Shown here piece by piece: positions 1 through 11,718 of a stretch of DNA of 64,000 bases (position 1 is the first letter of the stretch; the number at the start of each line of letters is the position of its first letter). Below the pieces are notes generated by a model, which made no database searches, was not told where the DNA came from, and saw nothing but the letters and a program-made list of their open reading frames with translations. Source of the DNA: Triglochin maritima (taxonomy: Eukaryota; Streptophyta; Magnoliopsida; Alismatales; Juncaginaceae); NCBI GenBank assembly GCA_963682175.1, contig OY821777.1:14342001-14406000 (forward strand), read 5' to 3'. The position numbers and the translations under genes are program-made.

Positions 1-331
1 ACCATGGAAAGCAAGAAACAAGCTCGGCTTTTCTTTGCAGGAGAGGTATGTCTTTTATACCTCAGCTAGTTTAGTTGGAACTAATCAAGTCCTCACAATC
101 TTAAATTTTCCAGGTACTAAATGTTGATGGATTAACTGGTGGATTTAATTTCCAGGTAAACCTTTACTCATTTGTTCTATTACAAATTACTTGATGTTTT
201 TGCTGCATTAATTTATTTTTTATTTTCTACAGAATGCTTGGTCTGGTGGATATATTGCAGGAACTACAATCGGTGAACTAGCCATAGCAGCTCACGTTCA
301 AAAACAAGTCGTTCCTGAACATAGATTGTGA
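1..331 (+). CDS. HI0933-like FAD/NAD(P)-dependent oxidoreductase, 3' end
   Basis: Only the last three exons lie in the window: 1-45, 114-155 and 233-331, joined by two short GT-AG introns in phase 0. The translation includes FFAGEVLNVDGLTGGFNFQ followed by NAWSGGYIAGTT, then a short helix and a stop after PEHRL. The block 'FAGE.LNVDG.TGGFN.QNAW.SGY.AG' is the conserved C-terminal FAD-binding signature of the HI0933/YhiN (BaiN-like) flavoprotein family, whose plant members are usually predicted to be plastid or mitochondrial. The substrate of the plant proteins is not known to me. The catalytic N-terminal part is outside the window, so intactness cannot be judged. Confidence 0.85.
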
Positions 332-769
332 TCTTCGAATTATGTAAAAGCTCCACATTGTTTTATTTTCTTGTGGTAGTAAAATGCCCTGTTCTTTTTC
401 GTCTTTCCTCAGTAAGTTTAATTTTCCAATTTATGTAAGTATTTTTGTAGCTTGATAAGCTTTCTAACTGATCTTAGGAACCAAATATTTAGTCCTATAA
501 ATCAATTGATGGATAGTTTTACGAGTATAAACTCTGGTTTATTACCCAATGTAGCAGCATACGACTCTTTAAAAAGTTGGGATTAAATTGACAACTAAAT
601 GAAAAGAAAACTGAAGAAAAGACGAGGCTGTTTTGCATTAAACTTGCTGAGAAGATACGATTTGAGGTTTATTAGGTTTGTCAAAGTGAATTTTATCTGT
701 GTGTATTGTGTAACAAATAGCCTCCCTTCGCTAGCTTCTTGAAAATCGAAAGTGAAACTGCTCTACATA
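332..769. other. 3' flank of the flavoprotein gene, no gene seen
   Basis: AT-rich DNA that should contain the 3' UTR of the upstream gene. I see no coding exon. The first copy of the 8-bp hAT duplication, TGATAATG, follows at 770-777. Confidence 0.6.
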
Positions 770-777
770 TGATAATG

Positions 778-3700
778 TAGGGGTGTCAACGGATCGAATA
801 CAGACCGGATCTGTCAACATCCGTATCTGAATCTGGGAAATTTTTTAACATCCGGATCCGTATCCGACTGGATCTTTTTAAGTACATCCGAATCAATATC
901 CGTCGGATCTGGATCGAATACGGATTTTATCCGTATCCGAACAATAACATTCGGATTTAAAAATCCGTATCTGAACGAACATCTGGATTCGAAAATCCGT
1001 ATCCGAATTCTTACTTTAAAATAATAATAATAATAATCAAAACCTGAAGTTTGCTTCAATTCCATAATTTAACAACAGTACATACATGTTACAAAGTAAT
1101 AAAAGCATAAATTACAAACATTAGAACAATACAAAGTTACAAACAACATTTGAGAACACACAAGAACCACGTAACAAACAATTAAGCAACTAGCAAACTA
1201 AGCAAAGTAATTATTCCAACATGAAACATCATCTTCATGGTAGCATACAAGTCACATTTGATACCTACCTACATGTAAAGGGAGAAAAAGTAAGAAAAAT
1301 GACAATTTATTATATGAATATATTGTTACTAAATATTCAATAAATAAAAATCAAATTCTAAAACTACCTTTCAAGGTAAACCGGGGTCTTCTTCTAAAAT
1401 TTAGAAATTTAACTCTCTAACTCTTGATCCTTTTCAGCTTCACTTGAATCTAAACAACACAGATAAGTTCATTACCATAATAAAATTAAATCATAGAAAT
1501 TTAAAAGTAACATCAACTAAGTAATAATACATACTCATGATTAAATGTGACAGTCAATCCTTTGTAGAAACCAATGCCTCTACAACATCTCATCCTAACT
1601 GAGAACGAGTGTCATCAATGACTCTACGAGCACAACTGAATGCAGATTCTGAAGCAACTGTTGATACCGGGATTGCCAAAATATCACGAGCCATTTTTGC
1701 AAGTGTTGGAAACCTAGCATCATGCTGACTCCACCAATTCAAGATATCAAATGACAACTCATTATTGGTTAACCGGACTAAAGGCTCCTCCAAATACATC
1801 TCAAGTTCAGATTTTGTTGCACTTGATACAAACTGAGTGTTACTACTAGCATATCCTATAAATCCTCCTCTGAATGGTTGGTTAGGATCATAAGTCATTT
1901 CTTCTACAGAAGGATTACTACCATCACATTGTGAACTACTAGGAGCATCCAAATACTCTGTGAACAACTTAGTAAGTTTATCTCGTATCTTATCAATTTT
2001 TTCATCAGCACAAGAATCATATAAGTGACGATTTGCATACTGAACAAACACCATTTTGTAACGTGGGTCAAGCACTGAACCAAAAGACAATACCAAACTG
2101 CAAGAATCCTAATATTTATCGAACTTCATTTGCATCATAGTTGCCATTGACCAAATGTATTCAATAGGACTCTTATGCCATGTAATTAACATGTAATGGA
2201 TGTGACAAACATCATTGAAGTAGAAATTAGCGGTGGGATATTTACTACGAGAAAGACAAACTGTGATATCATAAAAAACCTTCAAACAATCTCGTATATT
2301 TCTACCCATCTCCCACTCCTCTGGTATTGGCAACAACTTATATTGATCATCCAATTCTGCTAAACGGTCAAATGCATCCCAGACATCCAAAGCACTATCA
2401 AGCATTAGATAAGTTGAGTTCCATCTAGTATCAACATCATAAGACACGCCCTTATTCCCAGTCAACCGAGTTTGACTCAGTGCAACCCTAAACTTATTAG
2501 CCCTATGTACAGAAGAATTAACATACTTCACACTTTTACGAATCTTCTCTAACAAAGGACTAATAACTTGCAACCCATTCTTCACAATCAAATTAAGGAT
2601 GTGAGCGGTGCAACGAGTATGAAATAACTCACCCTTGAGAGGAAGTACGTTCTTTCCATTCAACCATGTCTTGATAGTGTTCACCATTGGTTCATTATTA
2701 CTAGCATTATCCATAACAATGTTAAACATCTTTTTATCCAAGTTCAAATCCATGATGCGATTTTTAAGCCAATCAGCTAAGACATCACTAGTGTGTGGTG
2801 TGTTAATGTCCTGAAAGGCAATGATTTGCTTGTGCAATACCCATTTATCATCAATATAATGACATGTAACACAACAATATCCACGAGTTTGGTGCTCGGG
2901 TGTCCATAAATCAGTGGTGAAGGTGACTCTACTAGTATTCTCATCAAGAGCTTTATAAAGTTTTTCCTTCCATTGCCCATAAACATCAAGACAATCCTTT
3001 CTAACGGTATTCCTTGAATGACACTTATATGAAGGTTCAACATAACAAACCCACCTTCTAAAGTAGTCATTCTCGCACAATACAAAAGGCAAATCCATCT
3101 TCATGATCATTTCAGCAAAATATTCTCTTTCTACTTTAGGATCATACTTATGAACCACCAATTTAGAGGATGATTTACTAAGAAGTTGTTGCCTTATGTC
3201 TGCTCTTGGTCTACGCATGCAACATTTTTGATGATTTTTGAGATGGGTAGTACCTTTGGCACTTCCACCATCAAATACCTTTTGACAATAATTGCATGTG
3301 GCTTTGACAGAAGCATCGCTCAACCTTTCTCTTTTGTAATGCATCCAAACTTCCGAAGTAAATCGTTTTTGTCGCTTTGCATCCTGATTGGACTCTTCCA
3401 CTCCATGAACATTTGCACTTCCAACAGGTGTCTCATTGCTAATCGGTGTGGAACTCGAAACAAGACTTGTTGTGGTGCGAGCAACTGGACCGGAAGCACC
3501 ATCTACAACTAGCAAATCCTCTTCCATGCTGCGAAAAATGTGACACATTGCAAACAATTATTGAATCTCATAAAGTATGGTCAAGATCATTGCCATTCAA
3601 GAACAATTCCTCACTTCAAACCTATCATGAATGTTAAAGGATTCATAACTATGTTAGCACTTTAGCATTGAAACAGGAATACTAGGCATTGACTCATGAA

Positions 3701-4429
3701 TCCAACCGTCCTTAAGTTAGAACGAAATATAAGAAAAAAGAAAATAAATAGTGTTCACCGGAAAATCAATATACGGAAAATGAAGTAAAAATCATGAAAA
3801 TCTACTCGAAAAAGGGAAGACGGAGAAACATTAGTACCTCAACAGCAGGACGCACGATGACACGACGGCAGGACGCACGAGGCACGACGGCAGGACGCAC
3901 GAGGCAGGACGGCAGGAGGCGTGACAACAGGACGCACGAGGCACGACGGCAGGACGAGGCGGAGGCGAGGGTTGGAGGCGGCAAGGGTTGGGTTAGGGTT
4001 AGGTTTTGCTTTGGAAAATTGGAGAAAATAGTTTATATATGTTGGGTAAATTGTATACAAAGAACATAATTTTTCATATTACATATGAAAGATAATATTA
4101 ACTTATTAAGTTACAATTAATTAGCAACTATGTACAAATTATAAAAATTTAATAAATATATACATATATATGTTATGCATGATATTAAACGGATACATAT
4201 TCATATACGGATACAGATTCATATACGGATACGGATCCTATAATACAGATATTAAATCTCGGATCAGATGTTATTCGGATCGGATGTATCAATATCCATA
4301 TTCGCTCCGCGAGTTCTCGGATATCAAGTTTCGGATACGAATACGGTTTTACGGATGACGGATTCTAAGGATAAAACGAATACGGACGCGGACGGATTCT
4401 CGGATTTCGGACATCCACTGACACCCCTA
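778..4429 (-). mobile_element. Full-length hAT DNA transposon (3.65 kb)
   Basis: The left end reads TAGGGGTGTCAACGGAT and the right end, inverted, reads TAGGGGTGTCAGTGGAT. The element is flanked by identical 8-bp duplications TGATAATG at 770-777 and 4430-4437. Both subterminal regions, about 780-1010 and 4180-4420, are packed with degenerate GGATNCGGAT/ATCCGTATCCG motifs in both orientations. Such repeats are typical transposase-binding regions of hAT elements. The transposase gene runs on the minus strand at 1590-3557. A GC-rich stretch of short ACGGCAGGACGCACGAGG-like repeats at 3840-3960 lies upstream of the transposase and may be its leader. Perfect duplications and nearly identical ends point to a fairly recent insertion. 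Confidence 0.93.
1590..3557 (-). pseudogene. hAT transposase (BED finger, RNase-H-like, dimerisation domain) with in-frame stops
   Basis: One reading frame covers the whole transposase but is cut by stops. Segment one (3557-2109, 482 codons) carries a BED zinc finger, visible as C88-x2-C91...H105-x3-H109, followed by the RNase-H-like catalytic core with TDLWTPEH, FNIVMDNASNN and HTRCTAHILNLIV. A TAG at 2109-2111 falls where the family motif KFDKYW has tryptophan. The same frame then reads LVLSFGSVLDPRYKMVF and the C-terminal dimerisation block (LNWW, MARDILAIPVSTVASESAFS). A TGA at 1590-1592 precedes further family-like sequence (DVVEALVSTKD) and another TGA at 1554-1556. The probable initiator is the internal Met 11 (MEEDLL). 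The TAG and the last TGA each fit a TGG-to-stop C-to-T change on the plus strand, as expected from cytosine deamination; the TGA at 1590 does not obviously fit. The copy is probably not autonomous unless readthrough or splicing rescues it. Confidence 0.9.
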
Positions 4430-4639
4430 TGATAATGTATCTCAAGGATGTCGGGTTTGTTAGGTACTACAAACTCAAATTAAATTGTTACGATTTACGG
4501 TTTGCTAAACAGAAGGTATCTCGCGCGCCTCTAGTCTACCTCTACAACCCAAAATAAGTACCCAGTAGACATTTCATAACTAAACACAACTACGAGCCTC
4601 TCTGGCCAATATGAGAGAAAAAACAATTGAATTCCAAAT

Positions 4640-4945
4640 TGTTTGTTTCATTTCTTTTGAGTTAATTAGATTACATTACCATAAATTAGATTCTTTGTAA
4701 TCAAATTACGATGGTCGGTAATGTTGGATTTCCCCGTAAGAATTTCAATGTAATCAAAATAAATAAATATGTAATCTATTCAATTTGATAAATGGCCGAA
4801 AAGGTTGGTGGCTCCAACATGCTTCTGACGAGAAATAAGGTTGAGTTTTGATTATGTGAAGATGTTTAAGTAATATGAAATTAGTTGATTACGTTGCAAT
4901 GTAATTGGATTACGACTTCTTGTGAGGTAATCAAAGTAACTTGAA
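4640..4945. mobile_element. MITE-like element (copy 1 of a GTAATC-rich family)
   Basis: The stretch starts near GTTAATTAGATTACATTACC and ends near GTGAGGTAATCAAAGTAAC, which form imperfect inverted ends. A diverged relative lies in inverse orientation near 52680-52990. The two share the 20-mer TTGCAATGTAATTGGATTAC and a clearly alignable interior (4790-4860 against 52850-52910). TTGA occurs at both junctions and could be a short duplication, but I am not sure of the exact ends. Its right end abuts the first recognisable codons of the ASC-1-like gene. Confidence 0.6.
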
Positions 4946-7900
4946 AGAGCTTTGGCGCACGACCGACACGGCCCTCCACCTGGACGCCGACCTCATCTCC
5001 GGCCTCGTCTCCTACTGCGACCTCGCTTCCCCTCCCGACGCCGCCGACTACATCCACGTATTATTTTCCTTTTTCTCCCCAATCTAAATTTATTTCTAAC
5101 TCACACCTCAATCATGACATCCGATTCTAATTCTAAGACTTTCACAAGCAAAAAGTAAACCAATTGTGTGCATTATGGTTTTGTGATCCATTTTTTAACT
5201 GTGCAGTTTTTAAATGCTTATTAGATTTGTGTTGCATTCCGTAATTTAGTTAGCAACTAAGCACAGTACATGATTCATCTGGGATATCAATGGGTTTTTT
5301 TATTATTAAAATGGAATATATATATATATATGGGATGTTAATGCTTAACCTAATCTATCGAAGCTTTTTCTGAATTATTTCCAAAGTTGTTTAATGCATG
5401 TAATGCCTGAATTGTTTCCAACGCTTTAAATTTTATTAATTTGGTAACAAAGCCTTGCAACTGTCAGATGTTAGTGTTGATTGTCACAAATTTCCTAGTA
5501 GTGTCTGATTTCTTTTCTATATGCTTGATAAAAGTTAACAATTTGTGACAGAATATTATTGGAGAGGAGGCTAGCAAACACGTAAGTCAGGAATATTATT
5601 TTTCAGTGCTGTTGGCAAGGACTCCAGTGCTCAATCTAATTTTTCAGGTTCTGCAAACATCTCTAAGCAGTATGAAGCTTCAGGTTCAAGAAACACAAAT
5701 CATCAACCTGAAGCTTCAGGTTCTGGAAACATTTCAAAAGGTGATGCCAATCGTCAGAATGAAGCTTCACATTCTGGAAACACTTCTAAGGTAAACACCA
5801 ATGCCTCCAAGAAGAAAAAGGGAGGGAAGGTTCTTTCTCTTGCTGAAGCTGCAAAAGGGGCCGTGGTTTTTAAGAAAGGAAAACCATGTGCATGCCAAGC
5901 CCGCAGGCACAAACTCGTGAGCAATTGCTTGTCTTGTGGGAAGATAGTGTGCGAACAGGAAGGGGAGGGCCCCTGCGGTTTCTGTGGTGCGTTTGTCTTA
6001 AAAGAAGGAAGTACTTATGCTGGTTTAGAAAATACAGTTGTACCTGTGACAGAGAAAGAAGCTGCTGCTGAGGCCTTTGCGAAGAGGCTCGTGGAATATG
6101 ACAGAGACTCTGCAGCCCGAACTACAGTAATCGATGATCAGAGTGACTATTATCAAATTGAAGGGAACACTTGGTTATCAAAAGAGGTATACTATCTTTT
6201 CTTCGTGGTTTTGTAAACCTTCAAGTGTAGTTGAGATTGTGATAATTTACTCACAAGTGGTGGTCTTTTTCGTTTCTATAACTATTGTTTTAGGAAAAAA
6301 CACGTCCTACCATTTCATAAGTACCGCTTTTTAGTATTCTTCCTGAAATTCTTACTCTCGCCTGGTTGAGAGGTCATTGAACCAAACTTTGTTGTGTGCG
6401 TAAAGTTTTACACCTCACAATTTGGAGAACCGATAGGTTGTAAAAAATAATGTCCATTTTTTTAACAAAATAAAAGAGATTTGCAGTGCCAATATTTAAT
6501 AGGAATGAAAACATTATCTCTCAAGTTTTCCATGAGATATGGTATGATATATTGACCATGTCAAGTATACTATGAAAAATTCGAGTATGATCCTTTTTTT
6601 TTACTTCCACAGGAGAAGGATCTTTTAAGTGCAAAGCAAAAGGAAATGGAGGAAGCTGAAAAGATGCGGAAAAGCAAAGTTGTTGTGACATTTGACTTAG
6701 TTGGACGCAAGGTTTTAACATATATCTTTAATAATTCATATAATTTCATATTGTTTATGTTACCAAATACACAGCAAAACAACAATATGCTAAATTTCAA
6801 GCTCAATTTAATAGTAATTTCCTTTCCATCTGATTTTGGCAGAATGATCCGACTATATAAGAATTATTATTTTTACTAGTACTGTATATTTGGTTATGCT
6901 AGAAGCGATTCCAAGTTACTAGTGGCCCCAAATGTATCTATTTGTTCTCTTTATTGCATGCCACATTCTCACAGTGTGAGGTGGTTTGGTTACTCTCTTG
7001 ATTCCATTTATCTTTATTATAAATCACATCTACTGCTAGGTTATAGTACATAGATCTCCCAGCTTCTTCCAACATAACTTGGAAGTTTTTTCTACTGTTC
7101 CATAAATTCTTCGTCTAACACTGCCTCAGTCTACTAGGATTAAAGGCTAAACTGGCACTATGGTAATATTCCCTTCCTGTATAAGATGGTGGATTAGAAT
7201 TTATTTGTTCTAGAAATGATCACTATAGTAGATGACTACTTAAGTCTATCCAGATTGTAATATTTTGTGCTTGTTTTCTTTCCTACACTATGCTTATTCT
7301 CATACTTAAACATGCTAATAACTTATATTATAAATCTGTACAGACATGCATAAATAGATGATTATACGTAACATAACATAGCTAATTGTACATAACAAAA
7401 TTCACAGAGAAGGGAAGAGTTCTAGAGGCCTACGAAAGGATATAACTTTTTAAATGACATGAGAACTACAGGACGACAAGTCTGATCTTTTCCCAAAACC
7501 AATTCTAGCCTTGAGTCTCCAATTCTCCATCCTTGTTAGAAAAATTATAAGACAAATCAAATTTGTCTCTAAAAATTACAAAGTTCATAGAATTCGAGGT
7601 GGATAGTATTAATGTACCCAAAGTCTCAAAAGAGGCTCCCACCTTGGGCAGGATAAGGAGGTTGGATGTGCAGAACCTCATTCCCAACATAAAGGAGAGA
7701 CTGTTTCCAATCGGTCCATGATTCGAAATGCACTCGACTATCTGCAATGTCATATTGCATAAGGGTAAACAATCCATGAATCATTTTTCATTTAGTCCAT
7801 TATAATCCGAAAGCCAAAAAATGGTCTAAATCTTTGACTCCATTAGAGATGGACATAATAAGAAACTGATAGGTTTCATTGAAAATTTCTGCTAGGACAT

Positions 7901-8916
7901 TCTCAGAGTAAGTCAATATAGCATTTGTGCTCATTTTTAAACTTCTTTAAGAAATGAAAGGGGACTATGGTTTATCTTACCCAGTGGAGAATAAATTATT
8001 TAGAAGAAATCCAATGAAGTGTAGAAGTTGTTTCAAACCTTTTGTTTTTGGAATAGTATATTTATGGAATCCTGTAAAAGGAAACCTTATGCCATGATAT
8101 CCCTATAGTTTTTCAGTTTTTGCTACGGGTTACTTGTGGAGTACATGTGAGTAGAATGGAAGTTTTGTCATGATATTTCCAGAAGATTAATTTTTTAAGT
8201 TCTAATAAGGTCATGGATGATGCATGAGTTATCTTTATCTTTCTCTAGTTTGTTCAAGAAAGATCTTGCATTCCTATTCTTTAGTTTGTTTTTATGACTG
8301 AGAAGTGTGTAATGGATTCATGGATTTATATTTCAATGAATCTTATTCATGGATTATCTGACTTGCATAAAAACTCTTTGTCCTGTTATTTCACGAGTCT
8401 CATATTGTTTGCATATCACATTAACATTCTTCATTAACTTTATGATTCAACATCTGATACATGAAAATATTCAGCAGATTTGTATATGATTATCTCCCTT
8501 CGGTTTCTCTTCAGCTGCTATTAGGCCAAGAAGTTGCAAAATTATCCTGATAAGTCGAGAATTGACCATGTTTGCAGGTGCTAGTGAACGAGGATGAAGC
8601 ATCAGAGCCAGAAAGCAAGAGTAGCCTGCTAAGACCTGCAGAAGGGCAAGAATCAGGCCGTGTCAAAGTAAATCCAACCATCCCAATTCAGCCTGTTTTT
8701 ATGGACACTGGCTCTACCCGAAACCATGCCAAAGGAAGAAAAACCAAACGAGCAAATGGTCTTTGCTTGGAGATCAGCGGCAGAGTGCAGAATGAAGAAA
8801 ACCAGAGAACCCAAAGAAATGTGGGAGGATCATCGGATCAAATGGTTTGGCGAAGTCCACAAGTTGGTGTCTCACAGGATCAAGACAATTATGAATGTTC
8901 CCTGGATTACAACTGA
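4929..8916 (+). pseudogene. TRIP4/ASC-1-like transcription coactivator, 5'-damaged gene
   Basis: The exons read are about 4929-5057, 5552-5585, 5648-6186, 6613-6711 and 8578-8916. Exon 1 encodes the N-terminal helix of the family (LHLDADLISGLVSYCDLASP), but no ATG precedes it: the frame runs into the adjacent MITE and meets a TGA. Exon 3 holds the C2HC5 zinc finger (CACQARRHKLVSNCLSCGK, then VCEQEGEGPCGFCGAFV). The last exon encodes PTIPIQPVFMDTG...ANGLCLEISGRVQ, the usual plant C-terminal region. Between exons 2 and 3 the frame shifts. Only a 62-nt intron with a weak donor AA|GTCAGG (5586-5647) restores it; otherwise there is a one-base frameshift near 5600. Exon 3 also carries about three degenerate repeats of EASGSGNISK type. 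In animals the family acts as a nuclear coactivator in the ASC-1 complex. It is either a pseudogene or a gene using an alternative start. Introns 6187-6612 and 6712-8577 contain nothing I recognise. Confidence 0.7.
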
Positions 8917-9443
8917 AATGTATTGGTCGGAACTCAGAACTTCAAGTTCTTTTCTTTTGGGTTTACAGTTAACATGATTGTTGTGCTTTTCACCATCTTT
9001 TGTAGTTATGATGCATGAACAAGATCAATTTGTGTATCTACTTTTAGCATTTGCACAATTATTTTATTAAGTGTTGTTTTTATGTAGTTCAGGCGGTCAA
9101 AGTTTTGTATCTATCAAATATACTTGGAAATGTTTTGTTTTAATTTGTGTTGGTAGGGTAGTTACTAATTTGAATGTGAAATCATTTCTACCAACTCTTC
9201 CAAATCTCCATTGATTGGTCCTCAGTTTGTATGTTGCGTCAAGTTGAAGTTGTTGTCGATTTTTAATAATTTCACACAAGGTTCATCCACGGTCAAAATG
9301 TAGGTCACGAACACCATAGCCATGAGGTGCTCTTTCAGTCTTGATACCAAATATGAAATTTGATGTATGGTTATGCATACAACCTCATTCAACTAGCTAT
9401 TTGACCGGCTACGTTTCAATCCACCTAAGTCATGGAGTGGGTT
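8917..9443. other. 3' flank of the ASC-1-like gene
   Basis: No exon, RNA gene or repeat recognised. Probably 3' UTR followed by intergenic DNA. Confidence 0.5.
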
Positions 9444-9459
9444 GGGGATATGAATTTAA

Positions 9460-9632
9460 TTTTTTTTTTGATGGTCTAGAATTTCCTGACATCCACTCCC
9501 ATTTTGGATAGGTGGGCTGCTAGTATAAACTGAAGATGATTCACACCGTTTGCATCAGGATGCGTCCAAAGATTTGAACTGGGGTCAATGGACAATCAAA
9601 CAACTGCCCTAACCAGCTGAACCACAGCCTGG
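9460..9632 (-). mobile_element. tRNA-derived SINE with 16-bp target duplication
   Basis: Read on the minus strand, the element opens with GGCTGTGGTTCAGCTGGTTA, which contains a tRNA-like A box (plus 9610-9625). A B box AGTTCAAATCT follows (plus 9570-9580), then a tRNA-unrelated body, then an A-rich tail (T run at 9460-9469). It is bracketed by near-identical 16-bp direct repeats, GGGGATATGAATTTAA at 9444-9459 and GGGGCTATGAATTTAA at 9633-9648, as expected for L1-type target-primed reverse transcription. Length and structure fit a plant tRNA-derived SINE. The box spacing suggests intact internal polymerase III promoter elements. Confidence 0.85.
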
Positions 9633-9648
9633 GGGGCTATGAATTTAA

Positions 9649-10133
9649 CACGGTGGTAGGGGATTGAGGAGGTATTTGTCCGTCCTGGAGGATTCAATTC
9701 AATCATACAAGTACCTATGGTTCTTGTGTGGCATGCTCAACTAACTCAAATTGTTGATCTCCTGCTTTATGTAACCAAAAGTAGACAAGTTATATTATTG
9801 CCTTCCCTTCACACTTCACGGTCGCATTGATGTGAACATGCGCCCCCACCAAGTTCTCTCTCTGTACGCACCAGCATCACATTTCTCACCATATATGTAT
9901 ACATATCTATAACAAGGTCATGAATAAGTACATGAAATTCAAATACTACGTACTGCAAGTATGCATGCCAATTGCCAACCACCAGAGCGACTATGAAGAT
10001 CTCCATTCCCATGTGATCTTCACTTCTCACTCTCAATACTCAACCATATCTATGACATGTTTCAATACATCTCCATAACTTATCATCTTTATCTTTAGTG
10101 AATATCGAGTACATTTATTTTCATTGCTCTCTC
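9649..10133. other. Upstream region of the EPF1-like gene
   Basis: About 0.5 kb of AT-rich DNA between the SINE and the TATA box. No coding exon seen. This is the proximal upstream region for the downstream gene, so the SINE sits about 0.6 kb from its ATG. Confidence 0.4.
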
Positions 10134-10143
10134 TATATATATA
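10134..10143 (+). promoter_or_regulatory. TATA box of the EPF1-like gene
   Basis: TATATATATA follows a CTCTCT pyrimidine patch and lies about 67-76 bases before the ATG at 10210. This is a usual core-promoter distance for a plant gene with a short leader. Confidence 0.6.
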
Positions 10144-10209
10144 GAATGCAATCCAAGTCTTTCATAGAACACACGAATCCAGACTTAATTTCTCCGCAGA
10201 GGAAACACA

Positions 10210-11043
10210 ATGAGGGACTTGTTGTTGCTCGCTGTCGCTATTCTTGTTGTGTTTTCTAGTCCTTTGGTCGACGGAGCAATACATCTTGATCATCAAAGTA
10301 TGTAGGAATCTCCTTAATTTTCATATTCATATATTATAAATTATGGTGTCCTATTAATTTTCATGTTAGTGTTCAAAATGGTGCACAATATGACACTACC
10401 ATATTAACTGAACCAAGTGCTTCAGATTTTGTAGACTAACCGATCATACAATACAAGCAATCTCGAGTTTTGTTATCAGAAGATTTAAGCACTTGTTGTA
10501 ACACCCAACTAGGACTAGCATGGTCGGTAGATTTTTAATTTTCATCAATGCAATATCCTGAAGTGTCGTAAATCTCATGAAATATATCAGTTTGATACTC
10601 TTACATTCAGCCAAAACGGGAAGGTAAATATCTAATAACAAGAAAGTTTTTTGTAATTTGATACAACCTTACTGATATAGGTAACATTTTGAACCTAATG
10701 CCATATATAAGAATCTTGTTAGCTTTACATCATTTACATAATTAACCTCAATACGACATATATAATACGTGTGTTGATGAAATTGCAAGATCACACTCAG
10801 AAGCAAAGCAAAGATGGAGGCAACAATAGCAACGTCAAAGGGAGAAAATCGAAAGCAAGAGTCGGAGTCAATACAGTTGAGATGGCAGCTGGATCGACAC
10901 CGCCCAACTGCCTTCACGCTTGTGGGTCATGTCAGCCTTGCCGGTTGGCGATGGTCAGCTTCGTTTGCTCTATGGAGGAAGCTGAGACCTGTCCTATGGC
11001 TTACAAGTGCATCTGCAACACAAGATTTTTCCCAGTTCCTTGA
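10210..11043 (+). CDS. EPF1: EPIDERMAL PATTERNING FACTOR 1-like secreted peptide precursor
   Basis: Two exons, 10210-10297 and 10790-11043, are joined at phase 1 (intron 492 bp). The first exon encodes a signal peptide (MRDLLLLAVAILVVF...VDG, about 23 residues). The second encodes a basic, presumably cleaved linker (KGRKSKARVG) and a C-terminal mature peptide of about 50 residues. The mature domain has eight cysteines in the EPF1/EPF2 arrangement: NCLHACGSCQPC, then FVC, then TCPMAYKCIC, ending NTRFFPVP. EEAETCPMAYKC matches the EPF1 subgroup closely. Family knowledge: EPF1 is secreted by stomatal-lineage cells, is perceived by ERECTA-family kinases with TMM, and enforces one-cell spacing of stomata. 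A paralogue such as EPF2 is less likely. The gene appears intact. Confidence 0.85.
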
Positions 11044-11718
11044 TTCCATATGGTATATGACATGCATGATGCAACTTGCTTGTTGTGTTCGGAGTACTGT
11101 TGACGTTCCTTGTGAAATATAAAGTTCAGATGGCAGACCAGTCTAGTTTCAGAGGAGCATGAATAACAACCCACAATCAATATTTGTTGATATTCCAAAG
11201 TCTGACATTGGCATATTGCACTTGCACAAAATGTAAACGAAAGTTCAAACTTTACTGAACCTGCAAATAGAAAGGGACGATCTCATAAAGTAAATGGCCA
11301 AACCACATGGCAACATCAGACAGCTATCTAGTGTTCCTTCAGGCTTTGTTTCGTAAGCTTCAAAATTAGTCGAAACTGTTACACAAATCTATAAATTAAA
11401 ATAACAAAATTAAAAATGAACTTGACATGGTGCTTCATAGAGAGGATATTAAAAAAGAAACAGATAACTTCATCTTCGAAGTATCTTCAATGGTTACACC
11501 AGTTTGATGCAAGATATTCTTTCATGCGGGAGTAAGATTTCATCTCAAATTGCCATTGCCACTGAAGCAAAGCCAGATCCTATTATACTCGACGACATAC
11601 CTTGATCTTCATGGGGTTCCTTCCTATATTACCCAAACTCATCACCTTCAAACCACAGCTGAAGGAATAGACCATGCATGATGAATCTGTTTGCTACTTT
11701 GCAAATTAACTGCACTTG
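11044..11718. other. Region between convergent EPF1-like and TrmH-like genes
   Basis: Expected to hold the two 3' UTRs. No further exon or repeat recognised. Confidence 0.4.

Noticed and set aside
3985..4010. Telomere-like GGGTTAGGGTTAGG
   Set aside because: Only two units, inside the leader region of the hAT transposase; no array.
5313..5332. TATATATA tract as a promoter
   Set aside because: In the first intron of the ASC-1-like gene, with no exon start after it; simple repeat.
10814..11122. Alternative frame overlapping the EPF1-like second exon
   Set aside because: No cysteine pattern or start context; the EPF frame explains the exon.
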